Shown here: piece by piece, positions 26,859 to 35,037 of the stretch | Position numbering within the stretch: the stretch's first letter is position 1 | How the letters are laid out: each line of letters opens with the position of its first letter | Origin: Cochlodiniinecator piscidefendens | GTDB taxonomy: Bacteria > Pseudomonadota > Alphaproteobacteria > Rhodobacterales > Rhodobacteraceae | Direction of reading: 5' to 3' | NCBI RefSeq assembly: GCF_011326755.1 | Contig: NZ_JAAOIE010000006.1 | Span: 83,443-147,442 of the forward strand | Length of the DNA stretch: 64,000 bases | Translations under genes and position numbers: made by a program | The notes under the pieces: generated by a model | Database searches by the model: none | What the model was told of the DNA's origin: nothing | Seen by the model: the letters and a program-made list of their open reading frames with translations, nothing else

Positions 26859-28805
26859 CTAATGGGCGAGGTCTGGGTGATTTTCGAACAACTTAAGTGA
26901 TTGCGGATTGGCCAACCCCGAAGAATTGCGGAGAGGTTGACCATTGACGATGTCCCTAACGGCGAGTTCGGCAACCTTGCCAGATTTAGTATGAGGGATT
27001 TCAGCCACTTTGATGATTTTTGCAGGAACGTGCCGTGGGGACGCATTTTTGCGGATTTGGGATTTGATCTGCATAATCAGGGTGTCGTCTAATTCGACAT
27101 GTTCAGGTGTTGTGACAAACAGGACAACCCGCACATCATTGTCAAAACTTTGACCGACGACGACGGCATCAAGAACGTGTTCGATTTTGTCGAGTTGGCG
27201 ATAAATTTCAGCGGTACCAATGCGTACACCTCCAGGGTTCAAGGTCGCGTCGGACCGTCCCAAAACAACAAAGCCATCGTGCTCAGTCTGAATGGTGAAA
27301 TCCCCTTGGCGCCAGATGTTCGGGTAGGTTTCAAAATAGCTCGCTTTGTAGCGTGTGTGGTTCGGATCATTCAAAAACCGGGTGGGCATAGATGGATGGG
27401 CGTTGCGGCATACAAGTTCACCAGCGGTGTGTGTGATTTGCTGGCCCTCTTCGTTTAGTGTTGCGATATCAAGACCAAGGGTCGCGCATTGAATTTCTCC
27501 GCGATAGACGGGGCGTGTTGGACAGCCCCCTACGAAAGCGCCTAAAATGTCTGTACCGCCGCAGATTGATGCGAGTTGTACGTCGCTTTTCCAATCTGAA
27601 TATACATGCTCAAACCCATCAGGAGACAGGGGTGACCCTGTTGACAACACCACGCGCAGTTTTGGCAATGCGTGGGTTTTTACAGGTTGGTTGGCCCGCT
27701 TTAACGACGCGTCAATAAACTTTGCAGAGACCCCTAGATGGGTAGCTTTCTCTGTATCTACGATATCAAAGAGACGGCTGATGTTAGGATACATAGGGCT
27801 GCCGTCAAAGAGAATGATCGTTGCCTCAGATGCCAATGCCGCAATCAACCAGTTCCACATCATCCAATTGCACGTTGTGTAATACAGTATTCGGTCGCCT
27901 GCGCGTATGTCGCTGTGCAGTTGATGTTCGGTGAGCAACCGCAGTAATGTTCCACCGCCTGAGTGCTCGATACACTTGGGTTTTCCCGTGGTTCCAGATG
28001 AAAACATGATATACAGCGGATCGCGAAACCCCATCGGTTCGCACTGCAGTTCGGTAACGTCATTTTTGAGAAAACTGTTATAGTTTACCATACCTTGAGG
28101 TAAGTTTTCAGCTGCTTGAGCATAGCCCCAAACGATCGTTTTACGAATGGACGGTATTCTGGCAGCAACCTCGGCGATGGTGTGTCGGGTATTAAACTGT
28201 TTGCCGTTAAAAAAATATCCATCCGCGGCGAACATAATCTTTGGCGCAATTTGACCAAAACGGTCCACGACCACATCTGGCCCGCTTTCCGGAGCGCAAG
28301 ACGACCATATAGCCCCTATCGCTGCTGTCGCCAGCATGGCAGCTACGGTTTGGGGCATATTGGGTACATAACCGACAACGTGGTCGCCTTTACTTATCCC
28401 TTCTGCTCGAAGGGCGGCGGCTATGGCTGTTACCTCTTGTTTTAGGCGTGCTCGACTCCAAACTAAACGATGGCCGTCTTCGCCATGAAAAACCACCGCA
28501 TCCCGATCATCAGGGTTTTTCAGAAAGCTATCGACGACATTTAACTGGGCATTTGGGAAAAATTGAATCTCCAGGGGGTCAGGTGCTGCAACATAAGCTG
28601 TGTCGCCTTTGGAACCTCTGAGCCCGCAGAAATCCCATGCGAGTGACCAAAATTCTCCCGGAGCATTGATAGACCAACGATGCAGTTCTTTGTAGCTATC
28701 GAGGGCCAAGCCGGTCTCTTCACGTGCCCGTTTTTGGAAGCCAGCCAGCAATGTTTGTTCACGTTCTGCAGGTTCCGGCTGCCAGAGGGGCTCGGGTTTT
28801 GTCAT
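26859..28805 (-). CDS. Acetoacetate--CoA ligase (acetoacetyl-CoA synthetase family)
   Basis: This 648-residue AMP-forming acyl-CoA synthetase has the adenylation motif MFSSGTTGKPKCIEHSGGG near residue 273, YTTCNWMMWNW near 312, GRSDATLNPGGVRIGTAE near 525 and a C-terminal catalytic lysine in IPHTKSGKVAE. Length and the N-terminal WSINAPGEFWSLAWDFCG match acetoacetyl-CoA synthetase (AacS). It would activate acetoacetate or a similar short oxo acid. It heads the long minus-strand gene array, separated from the aldehyde dehydrogenase by 158 bases, and is divergent from a GlxA-type regulator that may control it. Acetoacetate could be an end product of the pathway, but the ligase may have another short-chain substrate. 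Confidence 0.9.
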   Translation of the reverse strand: MTKPEPLWQPEPAEREQTLLAGFQKRAREETGLALDSYKELHRWSINAPGEFWSLAWDFCGLRGSKGDTAYVAAPDPLEIQFFPNAQLNVVDSFLKNPDDRDAVVFHGEDGHRLVWSRARLKQEVTAIAAALRAEGISKGDHVVGYVPNMPQTVAAMLATAAIGAIWSSCAPESGPDVVVDRFGQIAPKIMFAADGYFFNGKQFNTRHTIAEVAARIPSIRKTIVWGYAQAAENLPQGMVNYNSFLKNDVTELQCEPMGFRDPLYIMFSSGTTGKPKCIEHSGGGTLLRLLTEHQLHSDIRAGDRILYYTTCNWMMWNWLIAALASEATIILFDGSPMYPNISRLFDIVDTEKATHLGVSAKFIDASLKRANQPVKTHALPKLRVVLSTGSPLSPDGFEHVYSDWKSDVQLASICGGTDILGAFVGGCPTRPVYRGEIQCATLGLDIATLNEEGQQITHTAGELVCRNAHPSMPTRFLNDPNHTRYKASYFETYPNIWRQGDFTIQTEHDGFVVLGRSDATLNPGGVRIGTAEIYRQLDKIEHVLDAVVVGQSFDNDVRVVLFVTTPEHVELDDTLIMQIKSQIRKNASPRHVPAKIIKVAEIPHTKSGKVAELAVRDIVNGQPLRNSSGLANPQSLKLFENHPDLAH

Positions 28806-28884
28806 GATGATATCCCACGTTGAAAAGTGCGCCGAGGCAAAGAGAACCTCTCCAGTATCCGATAGCGTTAGCGTGTCGCCGTTA

Positions 28885-28913
28885 TTGACAGCTATACATT
28901 AATCGCCATATTT
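28885..28913 (+). promoter_or_regulatory. Sigma-70-type promoter of the GlxA-family gene, possibly leaderless
   Basis: A perfect TTGACA (28885-28890) is followed after 17 bases by ATATTT (28908-28913). The ATG of the regulator is at 28921, only 7 bases further, where transcription would be expected to begin. There is no Shine-Dalgarno sequence before this ATG. Both points suggest a leaderless mRNA. Confidence 0.5.
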
Positions 28914-28920
28914 TTTACAA

Positions 28921-29928
28921 ATGTCGCCAAAATCTTCTCAACATTTCGAATTTCTCTTGTTTGATGGCTTTTCCAATATGGTTTTAGCCAATGCACTGGA
29001 ACCCCTACGCGATGTCGGGTTGCGTCTGAAACAGGGGGAGGTATCCTGGAGTCTCTCGACCATTGGCGGTGCGACTGTTCGCAGTTCAAGCGGTATCCAA
29101 GTCACGCCAGATAGTGCATTTGATGAAGCAGCGCAGCCGCGAAATCTGGTTTTGGTCGCTGGGTATCAAGTGCGCGATTTGAATAAGCCGGAACTTTTGG
29201 CAAGGCTGCGCCGCGCAGTTCGCAGCGCAAATTTGGTGTTGGCGCTTGACGCTGCCCCTTGGATATTAGGCGCTGCGGGCATTCTCGATGGGCATACAGC
29301 AACGATCCATTGGCAAGAATTGGACGAGTTTGAAGAAGCCTTCCCTCAAATTCACGTGTCCACCGCCAGATATGTGCGTTCCGGTCGAATCCTAAGTTGC
29401 GGCGGGGCGAGCACCGCGCTGGACATGATGTTGGATCTAATCGGTGAATTGTTTGGCATTATTGCTGCCTTTGATGCGTCGACAATGTTCGTATACGACC
29501 CGCTACATCAAAATGAGCAGGGGCGCGGGGCGCAACGACTGCGGGAAAAGGGCTCCCCCAAGGTGCTGATGGCGTTGAACGTTATGGCTGAGAACATCGA
29601 AGTCCCTTTGACAACCTTTGAATTAGCCGATCGGGTATCCCTATCTGAACGCACGCTAAACCGAACCTTTATGCAAGAGCTCGGAATAACACCGGGAAAA
29701 TACTACAAGATGTTTCGCCTGCAACGCGCGCGTTATCTGGCAGAAGAAACGCGGCTAAGTTCCGAACAGATCGCGCTACGGTGCGGTTTTTCTTCGGTGT
29801 CTTCTTTGGGGCGATCTTTTACAAAATCTTTTGGATTGTCTATTCGCGATATTCGCTCGGTGGATACGTCGTTGACCGGGGGGCAAAAGCTAGGCCGAGG
29901 ATTTTCTAAAGTCGCGGGGCGTTTGTGA
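28921..29928 (+). CDS. GlxA-family (DJ-1/PfpI + AraC) transcriptional regulator
   Basis: This 335-residue protein has an N-terminal DJ-1/PfpI-like amidotransferase-fold domain (about residues 7-175, with FLLFDGFSNMVLANALEPLRD and the SCGGASTALDMMLDLIGE segment). An AraC-type double helix-turn-helix follows (about 215-315, with LADRVSLSERTLNRTFMQE and IALRCGFSSVSSLGRSF). Related GlxA regulators (CdhR, GbdR, ArgR) respond to carnitine, glycine betaine or arginine. It is divergent from the acetoacetate-CoA ligase gene. Its 3' end overlaps the convergent paralogue by 39 bases. It may control the ligase/hyu array, the carnitine-like genes, or both. Confidence 0.92.
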   Translation: MSPKSSQHFEFLLFDGFSNMVLANALEPLRDVGLRLKQGEVSWSLSTIGGATVRSSSGIQVTPDSAFDEAAQPRNLVLVAGYQVRDLNKPELLARLRRAVRSANLVLALDAAPWILGAAGILDGHTATIHWQELDEFEEAFPQIHVSTARYVRSGRILSCGGASTALDMMLDLIGELFGIIAAFDASTMFVYDPLHQNEQGRGAQRLREKGSPKVLMALNVMAENIEVPLTTFELADRVSLSERTLNRTFMQELGITPGKYYKMFRLQRARYLAEETRLSSEQIALRCGFSSVSSLGRSFTKSFGLSIRDIRSVDTSLTGGQKLGRGFSKVAGRL

Positions 29929-30819
29929 AAATTCTGATTTGAATGCACGAGTCATGGCACTGGCATTGTCATAACCACACCTGCAGGCAATTTCTGTTAC
30001 GGGTAAGTCACTATCGATCACCAGTTTGCGCGCTAGGTTCAGCCGCAAGCGTCGATAGACAGTTTGGGGCGTTGTACCTAATTCTGCATGCGTTTTGCTT
30101 TCTAGTGTTTTTTGTGTGCAGCCCACCTGCTTTGCGACCTGCCCTATCGCTAGCGGCTTTTCCAAATTGGCCTGCATGATGGCGACGGCGCGATCGACCA
30201 AACGGGCGCTGGTGCGGGAGGGCGTCGTGTGTGAGCGCGCCGAATCTCGAGTCATAAACAATTGCGCAACCTCCAACCCCAACAGTGGCCCATGCGTTGC
30301 GATGATCAAATGCATGATCAAGTCAAATGCAGCCATCGCGCCCGAACACGTGATCCGGTCACGGTCAATCAGAAAACGTTCCCTGTGAACCTCAACTTCT
30401 GGAAACTCTTCTGAGAAGTTTGTCAGCTCTTCCCAGTGAATGGTGGCCTTATATCCATCTAACAACCCGGCTTGGGCCAGCAACCAGCTGCCGGTGTCTA
30501 ACCCAGCAAGATATTGATAACGCTTTGCTGAGGCACGTAGTAATCGCGTGTTTTGCCATCCTTGATGCGCGCGGAAGTCATACGATGGCATCAGAACCAA
30601 CGTCGTGCCCTGCCCGTCATTCAATGCACCATGCGGAGCCACCTGAAGCCCGCTTGAGCTTTGAACGGGCTGCCCGTCTACCGTTAGGTATCGCCAATTA
30701 TAATGTGCTTTGCCCGAAATCATGTTTACGGCACGCAAAGGTTCAACCGTATTTGCCAAGCAGTGGTTCGAGAAATGGTCAAACAGAAGAATATCGAAAT
30801 CCGGGCCTGTACTGTGCAT
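29890..30819 (-). CDS. GlxA-family (DJ-1/PfpI + AraC) transcriptional regulator, paralogue
   Basis: This protein of about 309 residues has the same architecture as its convergent neighbour: a DJ-1-like domain (DILLFDHFSNHCLANTVEPLRA) and a C-terminal AraC DNA-binding domain (VAKQVGCTQKTLESKTHAE, IACRCGYDNASAMTRAFKSE). I chose the start at 30819 because GGAG lies 10 bases upstream and the N-terminus then matches relatives; in-frame ATGs at 30837 and 30858 exist. It is divergent from the acyl-CoA dehydrogenase gene, so it most likely regulates the CoA-ester operon beginning at 30918. Carnitine-type regulators belong to this family, which fits the CaiD homologue there. Confidence 0.9.
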   Translation of the reverse strand: MHSTGPDFDILLFDHFSNHCLANTVEPLRAVNMISGKAHYNWRYLTVDGQPVQSSSGLQVAPHGALNDGQGTTLVLMPSYDFRAHQGWQNTRLLRASAKRYQYLAGLDTGSWLLAQAGLLDGYKATIHWEELTNFSEEFPEVEVHRERFLIDRDRITCSGAMAAFDLIMHLIIATHGPLLGLEVAQLFMTRDSARSHTTPSRTSARLVDRAVAIMQANLEKPLAIGQVAKQVGCTQKTLESKTHAELGTTPQTVYRRLRLNLARKLVIDSDLPVTEIACRCGYDNASAMTRAFKSEFSQTPRDFRKSSA

Positions 30820-30917
30820 TTTGTGCGAACTCCGCATGGTTTGTGGCCAATTTTGCACGCCAGTGTTGGAAAATACCAGATTTTATTTCCGGAACCAGCT
30901 AATGAGGAGCATGCGAA

Positions 30918-32078
30918 ATGCATTTCGGCCTGTCAGAAGAACAAGAGATGATCGTCTCGACCGTCCGCAGTTTTGTGGAAAAGGAAATTTACCCCCACGA
31001 GGCCGAAGTCGAACGCACGGGCCAGGTTCCTCACGAATTGGGCCAAGAGATCAAACAGAAATGTATCGATCTGGGTTTTTACGCCTGTAACTTCCCCGAA
31101 GAAGTTGGCGCAGCGGGTCTAAGCCATGTGGATTTTACGCTGGTTGAACGTGAGCTGGGCCGTGGCTCTATGGCGTTGACGCATTTCTTTGGACGCCCCC
31201 AGAACATCTTGATGGCATGTAACGAAGATCAGCGCGAACGCTATCTATTGCCTGCGGTACGTGGCGAACGGATGGATGCATTAGCAATGACCGAGCCGGA
31301 CGCCGGTTCTGACGTGCGCGGCATGCGCTGCCAAGCGGTGCGCGATGGCGGCGATTGGGTGGTCAATGGATCAAAACACTTCATTTCCGGTGCAGAGCAT
31401 GCTGACTTCTTTATTGTCTTTATAGCCACAGGCGAAGATGACACCCCGAAAGGTCCGAAAAAACGGATCACGACTTTTCTCGTAGATCGTGGAACACCGG
31501 GCTTTGATGTTCGCGAAGGCTATAACTCGGTCAGCCATAAGGGATACAAAAACTATATCCTTAGCTTTGATGACTGCCGGCTGCCGGACGCGCAGGTCCT
31601 AGGCGAAGTTGATGGCGGCTTTGCTGTGATGAACGAATGGTTGTATGCCACCCGCCTGACGGTTGCAGCATTTTCCGTGGGCCGGGCGCGGCGGTGTTTT
31701 GACTATGCGTTGAATTACTCTGCCGAACGCAAACAATTCGGCCAAGCCATTGGAAAATTCCAAGGTGTGAGCTTTCAAATCGCTGATATGATTACCGAGA
31801 TTGACGCAGCGGATTGGCTGACATTGGCGGCCGCATGGCGTTTGGATCAAGAGCTGCCAGCAAACCGAGAAATTGCATCAGCTAAGCTCTATGCCTCTGA
31901 GGCACTGGCACGTGTGACAGATACCACATTGCAGATATTTGGGGGCATGGGATTGATGGATGATTTCCCGATAGAACGGTTCTGGCGCGACGCGCGGGTC
32001 GAACGAATTTGGGACGGCACATCAGAAATTCAACGTCATATTATTTCTCGGGATCTTCTGCGCCCTCTAGGTGCCTAA
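30918..32078 (+). CDS. Acyl-CoA dehydrogenase (possible gamma-butyrobetainyl-/crotonobetainyl-CoA redox enzyme)
   Basis: This 386-residue flavoprotein has ACAD landmarks: ALAMTEPDAGSDVRGM near residue 126, a NGSKHFISGAEHADF strand, RKQFGQAIGKFQGVSFQIADM near 272 and IFGGMGLMDDFPIERFWRDAR near 335. The usual catalytic glutamate position (YEGT in many ACADs) reads Asp366 in IWDGTSEIQR. It starts an operon with an acyl-CoA synthetase and a CaiD homologue. By analogy it would interconvert gamma-butyrobetainyl-CoA and crotonobetainyl-CoA, the job of CaiA in E. coli, but it is not a close CaiA match. A GGAG site lies 10 bases before the ATG. Confidence 0.9.
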   Translation: MHFGLSEEQEMIVSTVRSFVEKEIYPHEAEVERTGQVPHELGQEIKQKCIDLGFYACNFPEEVGAAGLSHVDFTLVERELGRGSMALTHFFGRPQNILMACNEDQRERYLLPAVRGERMDALAMTEPDAGSDVRGMRCQAVRDGGDWVVNGSKHFISGAEHADFFIVFIATGEDDTPKGPKKRITTFLVDRGTPGFDVREGYNSVSHKGYKNYILSFDDCRLPDAQVLGEVDGGFAVMNEWLYATRLTVAAFSVGRARRCFDYALNYSAERKQFGQAIGKFQGVSFQIADMITEIDAADWLTLAAAWRLDQELPANREIASAKLYASEALARVTDTTLQIFGGMGLMDDFPIERFWRDARVERIWDGTSEIQRHIISRDLLRPLGA

Positions 32079-32186
32079 GATCATATCTCGGCGGTTGGGT
32101 CACATCGGCAAACATGAGATTTCGCTCTCAATCATGTTGTCGTGCCTGCCGCCGGGTCAATGCCATTTTTCTCGCGCGGATCAATC

Positions 32187-34202
32187 ATGACCCACTCACT
32201 TAATCGTCTTTTCCGACCTGCTTCCATTGCCGTGATTGGCGGGGGTGCGTGGTGCCAACAAATCATCCATCAATCCGAACGGATGGGCTTTGATGGCGAA
32301 ATCTGGCCCGTTCATCCAAAGTCAGATGTGATCGCAGGCTACCCCGTCTTCAAATCTTTGGAGGATTTGCCGAATGCCCCTGATGCCGTGTTTATCGGCA
32401 TCAATCGACATGCGACAATTGAAACCGTGCAAGCACTGTCGAACATGGGCGCAGGAGGTGCCGTCTGTTTTGCCAGTGGCTTTTCCGAAGCGCTGGCGGA
32501 AGATCAATCAGGTGATGATTTACAAAATCAGTTGGTTGCAGCGGCGGGTGATATGCCGATTCTGGGACCAAACTGTTATGGCTTTGTAAACGCCTTGGAT
32601 GGCGCTTTGTTGTGGCCAGATCAGCATGGTTGCACGCGTGTTGAATCTGGTGTCGCTATTCTGACGCAAAGTTCGAACATATCGATCAATATGACGATGC
32701 AAAAGCGCGGGTTGCCCATTGCTTATATGGTGGCCTGCGGAAACATGGCGCAAACCTCTCAGGCGCAGATTGCAGCGGGTCTGCTGGATGACCCACGTGT
32801 AACGGCAATTGGGCTTCATGTAGAGGGTTTCAAAGACCTGCGCGATTGGGAAGCATTGGCGGCCAAGGCACATGCAAAGGGTATTCCGCTTGCGGTGTTG
32901 AAAGTGGGTGCATCAGAACAGGCACAACAAGCAACGGTGTCCCACACCGCATCTTTGGCAGGCAGTGACGCCGGGGCTCAGGCATTTTTGGATCGTTTGG
33001 GTATTCCGCGTCTAAAGGCGTTGCCCGACCTCTTGGAAACCTTGAAGCTGTTTCATTGTTATGGACCTCTGCCCAACGGTCAGATTGCTTCAATTAGTTG
33101 CTCGGGTGGCGAAGCCAGCCTCATTGCCGATATGTCGGTAGATACTGGTTTGGATTTTCCACCGCTTACAGATCGACAAAAGGGTGTGCTGCGCGAGGCA
33201 CTTGGCCCGATGGTCGCGCTAAATAATCCGCTAGATTACCACACCTACATTTGGCGGGATCAGGATGCGATGGCGCGCGCATGGTCCGGCATGACGGGTG
33301 ATGGAATTGCGATGACGTTTTCCATTGTGGATTACCCGACAACAGACGCGTCGGATTGGATCTGTGCAACGGGCGCGGCGTTAAAGGTACGGGCAGACAC
33401 GGGTGCGCGATTTGGTGTTGTAGCAACTTTACCCGAACTTTTACCAGAAGATGTTGCCGCAGAGTTGATGGCGGGCGGTGTTGTGCCATTCTTTGGTCTA
33501 CGCGAAGCGCTATCAGCGACCGAAGCGGCCTCTATTTTGCGTGCTCCAGCTGATGCTCCGCTTTGTCTGCCGGGTGAATTAGCCCCGACGCAAACCATTA
33601 GTGAAGCAGAGTCTAAAGAAGCACTGCGCAAGCACGGGCTCGTGGTGCCGCAAAATAGATCCGTTAGTGGCAACGATCAAATCGCCCAAGCTGCCGCAGA
33701 ATTACATCCACCCTTTGCGATTAAAGGTGTCGGCTTGGCGCATAAGTCGGAACACGAAGCGGTGCGTTTGGAAATTGCTCCTGAGGATGCGGTTCGCGTG
33801 GCCTCGGAAATTGGCACATCGGACGTTCTGATCGAAGAAATGATCACAGGAACGGTTGCCGAATTACTGGTCGGCGTTATTCGTGACCCCGCGCATGGTT
33901 ATGTCCTGACGCTTGGTGCAGGCGGTGTGCTGACTGAGGTATTGCGTGACACTACATCGCTTTTGTTGCCGGTCACCCCTGACGATATTCGCGCTGCGTT
34001 GGCCAAGTTAAAGGTTGCACCGTTGTTAGCTGGTTACCGTGGTAAACCTGCGGCAAACCTAGATACAATTGTAGTCGCGATCGAAGCTGTGCAGAGCTAT
34101 GTATTGGAAAATGCAGATACTGTCAGCGAAGTCGAAATCAACCCTCTTTTGTGCACCCCCAATCGGGCGGTCGCAGTCGATGCTCTTATCAGAAAGGCCT
34201 AA
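32187..34202 (+). CDS. Fused NDP-forming acyl-CoA synthetase (acetate--CoA ligase family)
   Basis: This 671-residue protein fuses the two parts of NDP-forming acyl-CoA synthetases. An N-terminal CoA-binding Rossmann domain (FRPASIAVIGGGAWCQQI) is followed by succinyl-CoA-synthetase-like flavodoxin domains with the phosphohistidine-type segment VSHTASLAGSDAGAQAF. The C-terminal ATP-grasp domain (about 460-670) holds FAIKGVGLAHKSEHEAV and LIEEMI. The start at 32187 gives the normal N-terminus; an upstream in-frame start exists at 32142. In this operon it takes the place of CaiC, the AMP-forming ligase of the E. coli carnitine pathway, and would activate carnitine, crotonobetaine or butyrobetaine. 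That substrate is inferred from the neighbours. Confidence 0.88.
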   Translation: MTHSLNRLFRPASIAVIGGGAWCQQIIHQSERMGFDGEIWPVHPKSDVIAGYPVFKSLEDLPNAPDAVFIGINRHATIETVQALSNMGAGGAVCFASGFSEALAEDQSGDDLQNQLVAAAGDMPILGPNCYGFVNALDGALLWPDQHGCTRVESGVAILTQSSNISINMTMQKRGLPIAYMVACGNMAQTSQAQIAAGLLDDPRVTAIGLHVEGFKDLRDWEALAAKAHAKGIPLAVLKVGASEQAQQATVSHTASLAGSDAGAQAFLDRLGIPRLKALPDLLETLKLFHCYGPLPNGQIASISCSGGEASLIADMSVDTGLDFPPLTDRQKGVLREALGPMVALNNPLDYHTYIWRDQDAMARAWSGMTGDGIAMTFSIVDYPTTDASDWICATGAALKVRADTGARFGVVATLPELLPEDVAAELMAGGVVPFFGLREALSATEAASILRAPADAPLCLPGELAPTQTISEAESKEALRKHGLVVPQNRSVSGNDQIAQAAAELHPPFAIKGVGLAHKSEHEAVRLEIAPEDAVRVASEIGTSDVLIEEMITGTVAELLVGVIRDPAHGYVLTLGAGGVLTEVLRDTTSLLLPVTPDDIRAALAKLKVAPLLAGYRGKPAANLDTIVVAIEAVQSYVLENADTVSEVEINPLLCTPNRAVAVDALIRKA

Positions 34203-34205
34203 TCG

Positions 34206-34988
34206 ATGACATCACCGGTAACAACCAAACGCGATGGCACTATTCTAGAGGTGACCTTAAATCGCCCCAAAGCGAACGCCATTGATCTGACCACCAGCCG
34301 GATCATGGGTGAAATTTTCCGCGATTTTCGCGACGATCCAGAATTGAGGGTCGCCATTTTAACTGGCGCTGGCGAAAAATTCTTTTGCCCAGGATGGGAC
34401 TTAAAGGCCGCGGCTGACGGTGATGCTGTGGATGGCGATTATGGCGTTGGTGGCTTTGGCGGTCTTCAAGAACTGCGTGATATGAATAAGCCCGTGATCG
34501 CAGCCGTGAACGGCATCGCATGTGGTGGTGGGCTGGAGCTGGCGATATCCGCAGATATTATCCTAGCTGCTGAACATGCTACGTTTGCTTTGCCAGAAAT
34601 TCGTTCTGGCACGGTCGCGGATGCCGCTTCTGTCAAATTGCCTAAACGTATTCCTTATCATATCGCGATGGAGCTTTTGCTCACTGGGCGTTGGTTCGAT
34701 GCAGATGAGGCCAATCGCTGGGGGCTTGTGAACGAAATCGTGCCTGCCGATCAATTGTTAGATCGCGCATGGGATCTGGCACGCTTATTGGCGAGTGGCC
34801 CGCCATTGGTATACGCCGCGATCAAAGAAGTGGTGCGCGATGCCGAAGACAGCAAGTTCCAAGACGCGATGAACCGCATTACCAAAAGCCAGCTACCGAC
34901 TGTTGAAAAACTGTACCGCTCCGAGGACCAGCTCGAAGGAGCAAAAGCCTTTGCCGAAAAACGCGACCCAGTCTGGAAAGGCAAATAA
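34206..34988 (+). CDS. caiD: Carnitinyl-CoA dehydratase / crotonobetainyl-CoA hydratase (CaiD-like)
   Basis: This 260-residue crotonase-fold enzyme is very close, from memory, to E. coli CaiD. Shared stretches include RPKANAID, LRVAILTGAGEKFF, GWDLKAAADG, NKPVIAAVNG and the terminal AEKRDPVWKG. The oxyanion-hole region CGGGLELAISADI and Glu131 in FALPE are retained, while the second crotonase catalytic region reads TVADAAS. It would interconvert L-carnitinyl-CoA and crotonobetainyl-CoA. It begins three bases after the CoA synthetase stop. In an aerobic marine bacterium the likely flow is oxidative, from butyrobetaine to carnitinyl-CoA and on to glycine betaine, rather than the anaerobic reduction of E. 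coli (inference). Confidence 0.85.
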   Translation: MTSPVTTKRDGTILEVTLNRPKANAIDLTTSRIMGEIFRDFRDDPELRVAILTGAGEKFFCPGWDLKAAADGDAVDGDYGVGGFGGLQELRDMNKPVIAAVNGIACGGGLELAISADIILAAEHATFALPEIRSGTVADAASVKLPKRIPYHIAMELLLTGRWFDADEANRWGLVNEIVPADQLLDRAWDLARLLASGPPLVYAAIKEVVRDAEDSKFQDAMNRITKSQLPTVEKLYRSEDQLEGAKAFAEKRDPVWKGK

Positions 34989-35037
34989 AGCGCAGTTCTG
35001 TTAGATATAATGCACGGCCCCAAATAGAGTGTGTTTC

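Noticed and set aside
28921..28940. Upstream extension of the GlxA-type gene to find a ribosome site
   Set aside because: No in-frame start with a better site is visible upstream; the AT-rich promoter sequence lies directly before the ATG.
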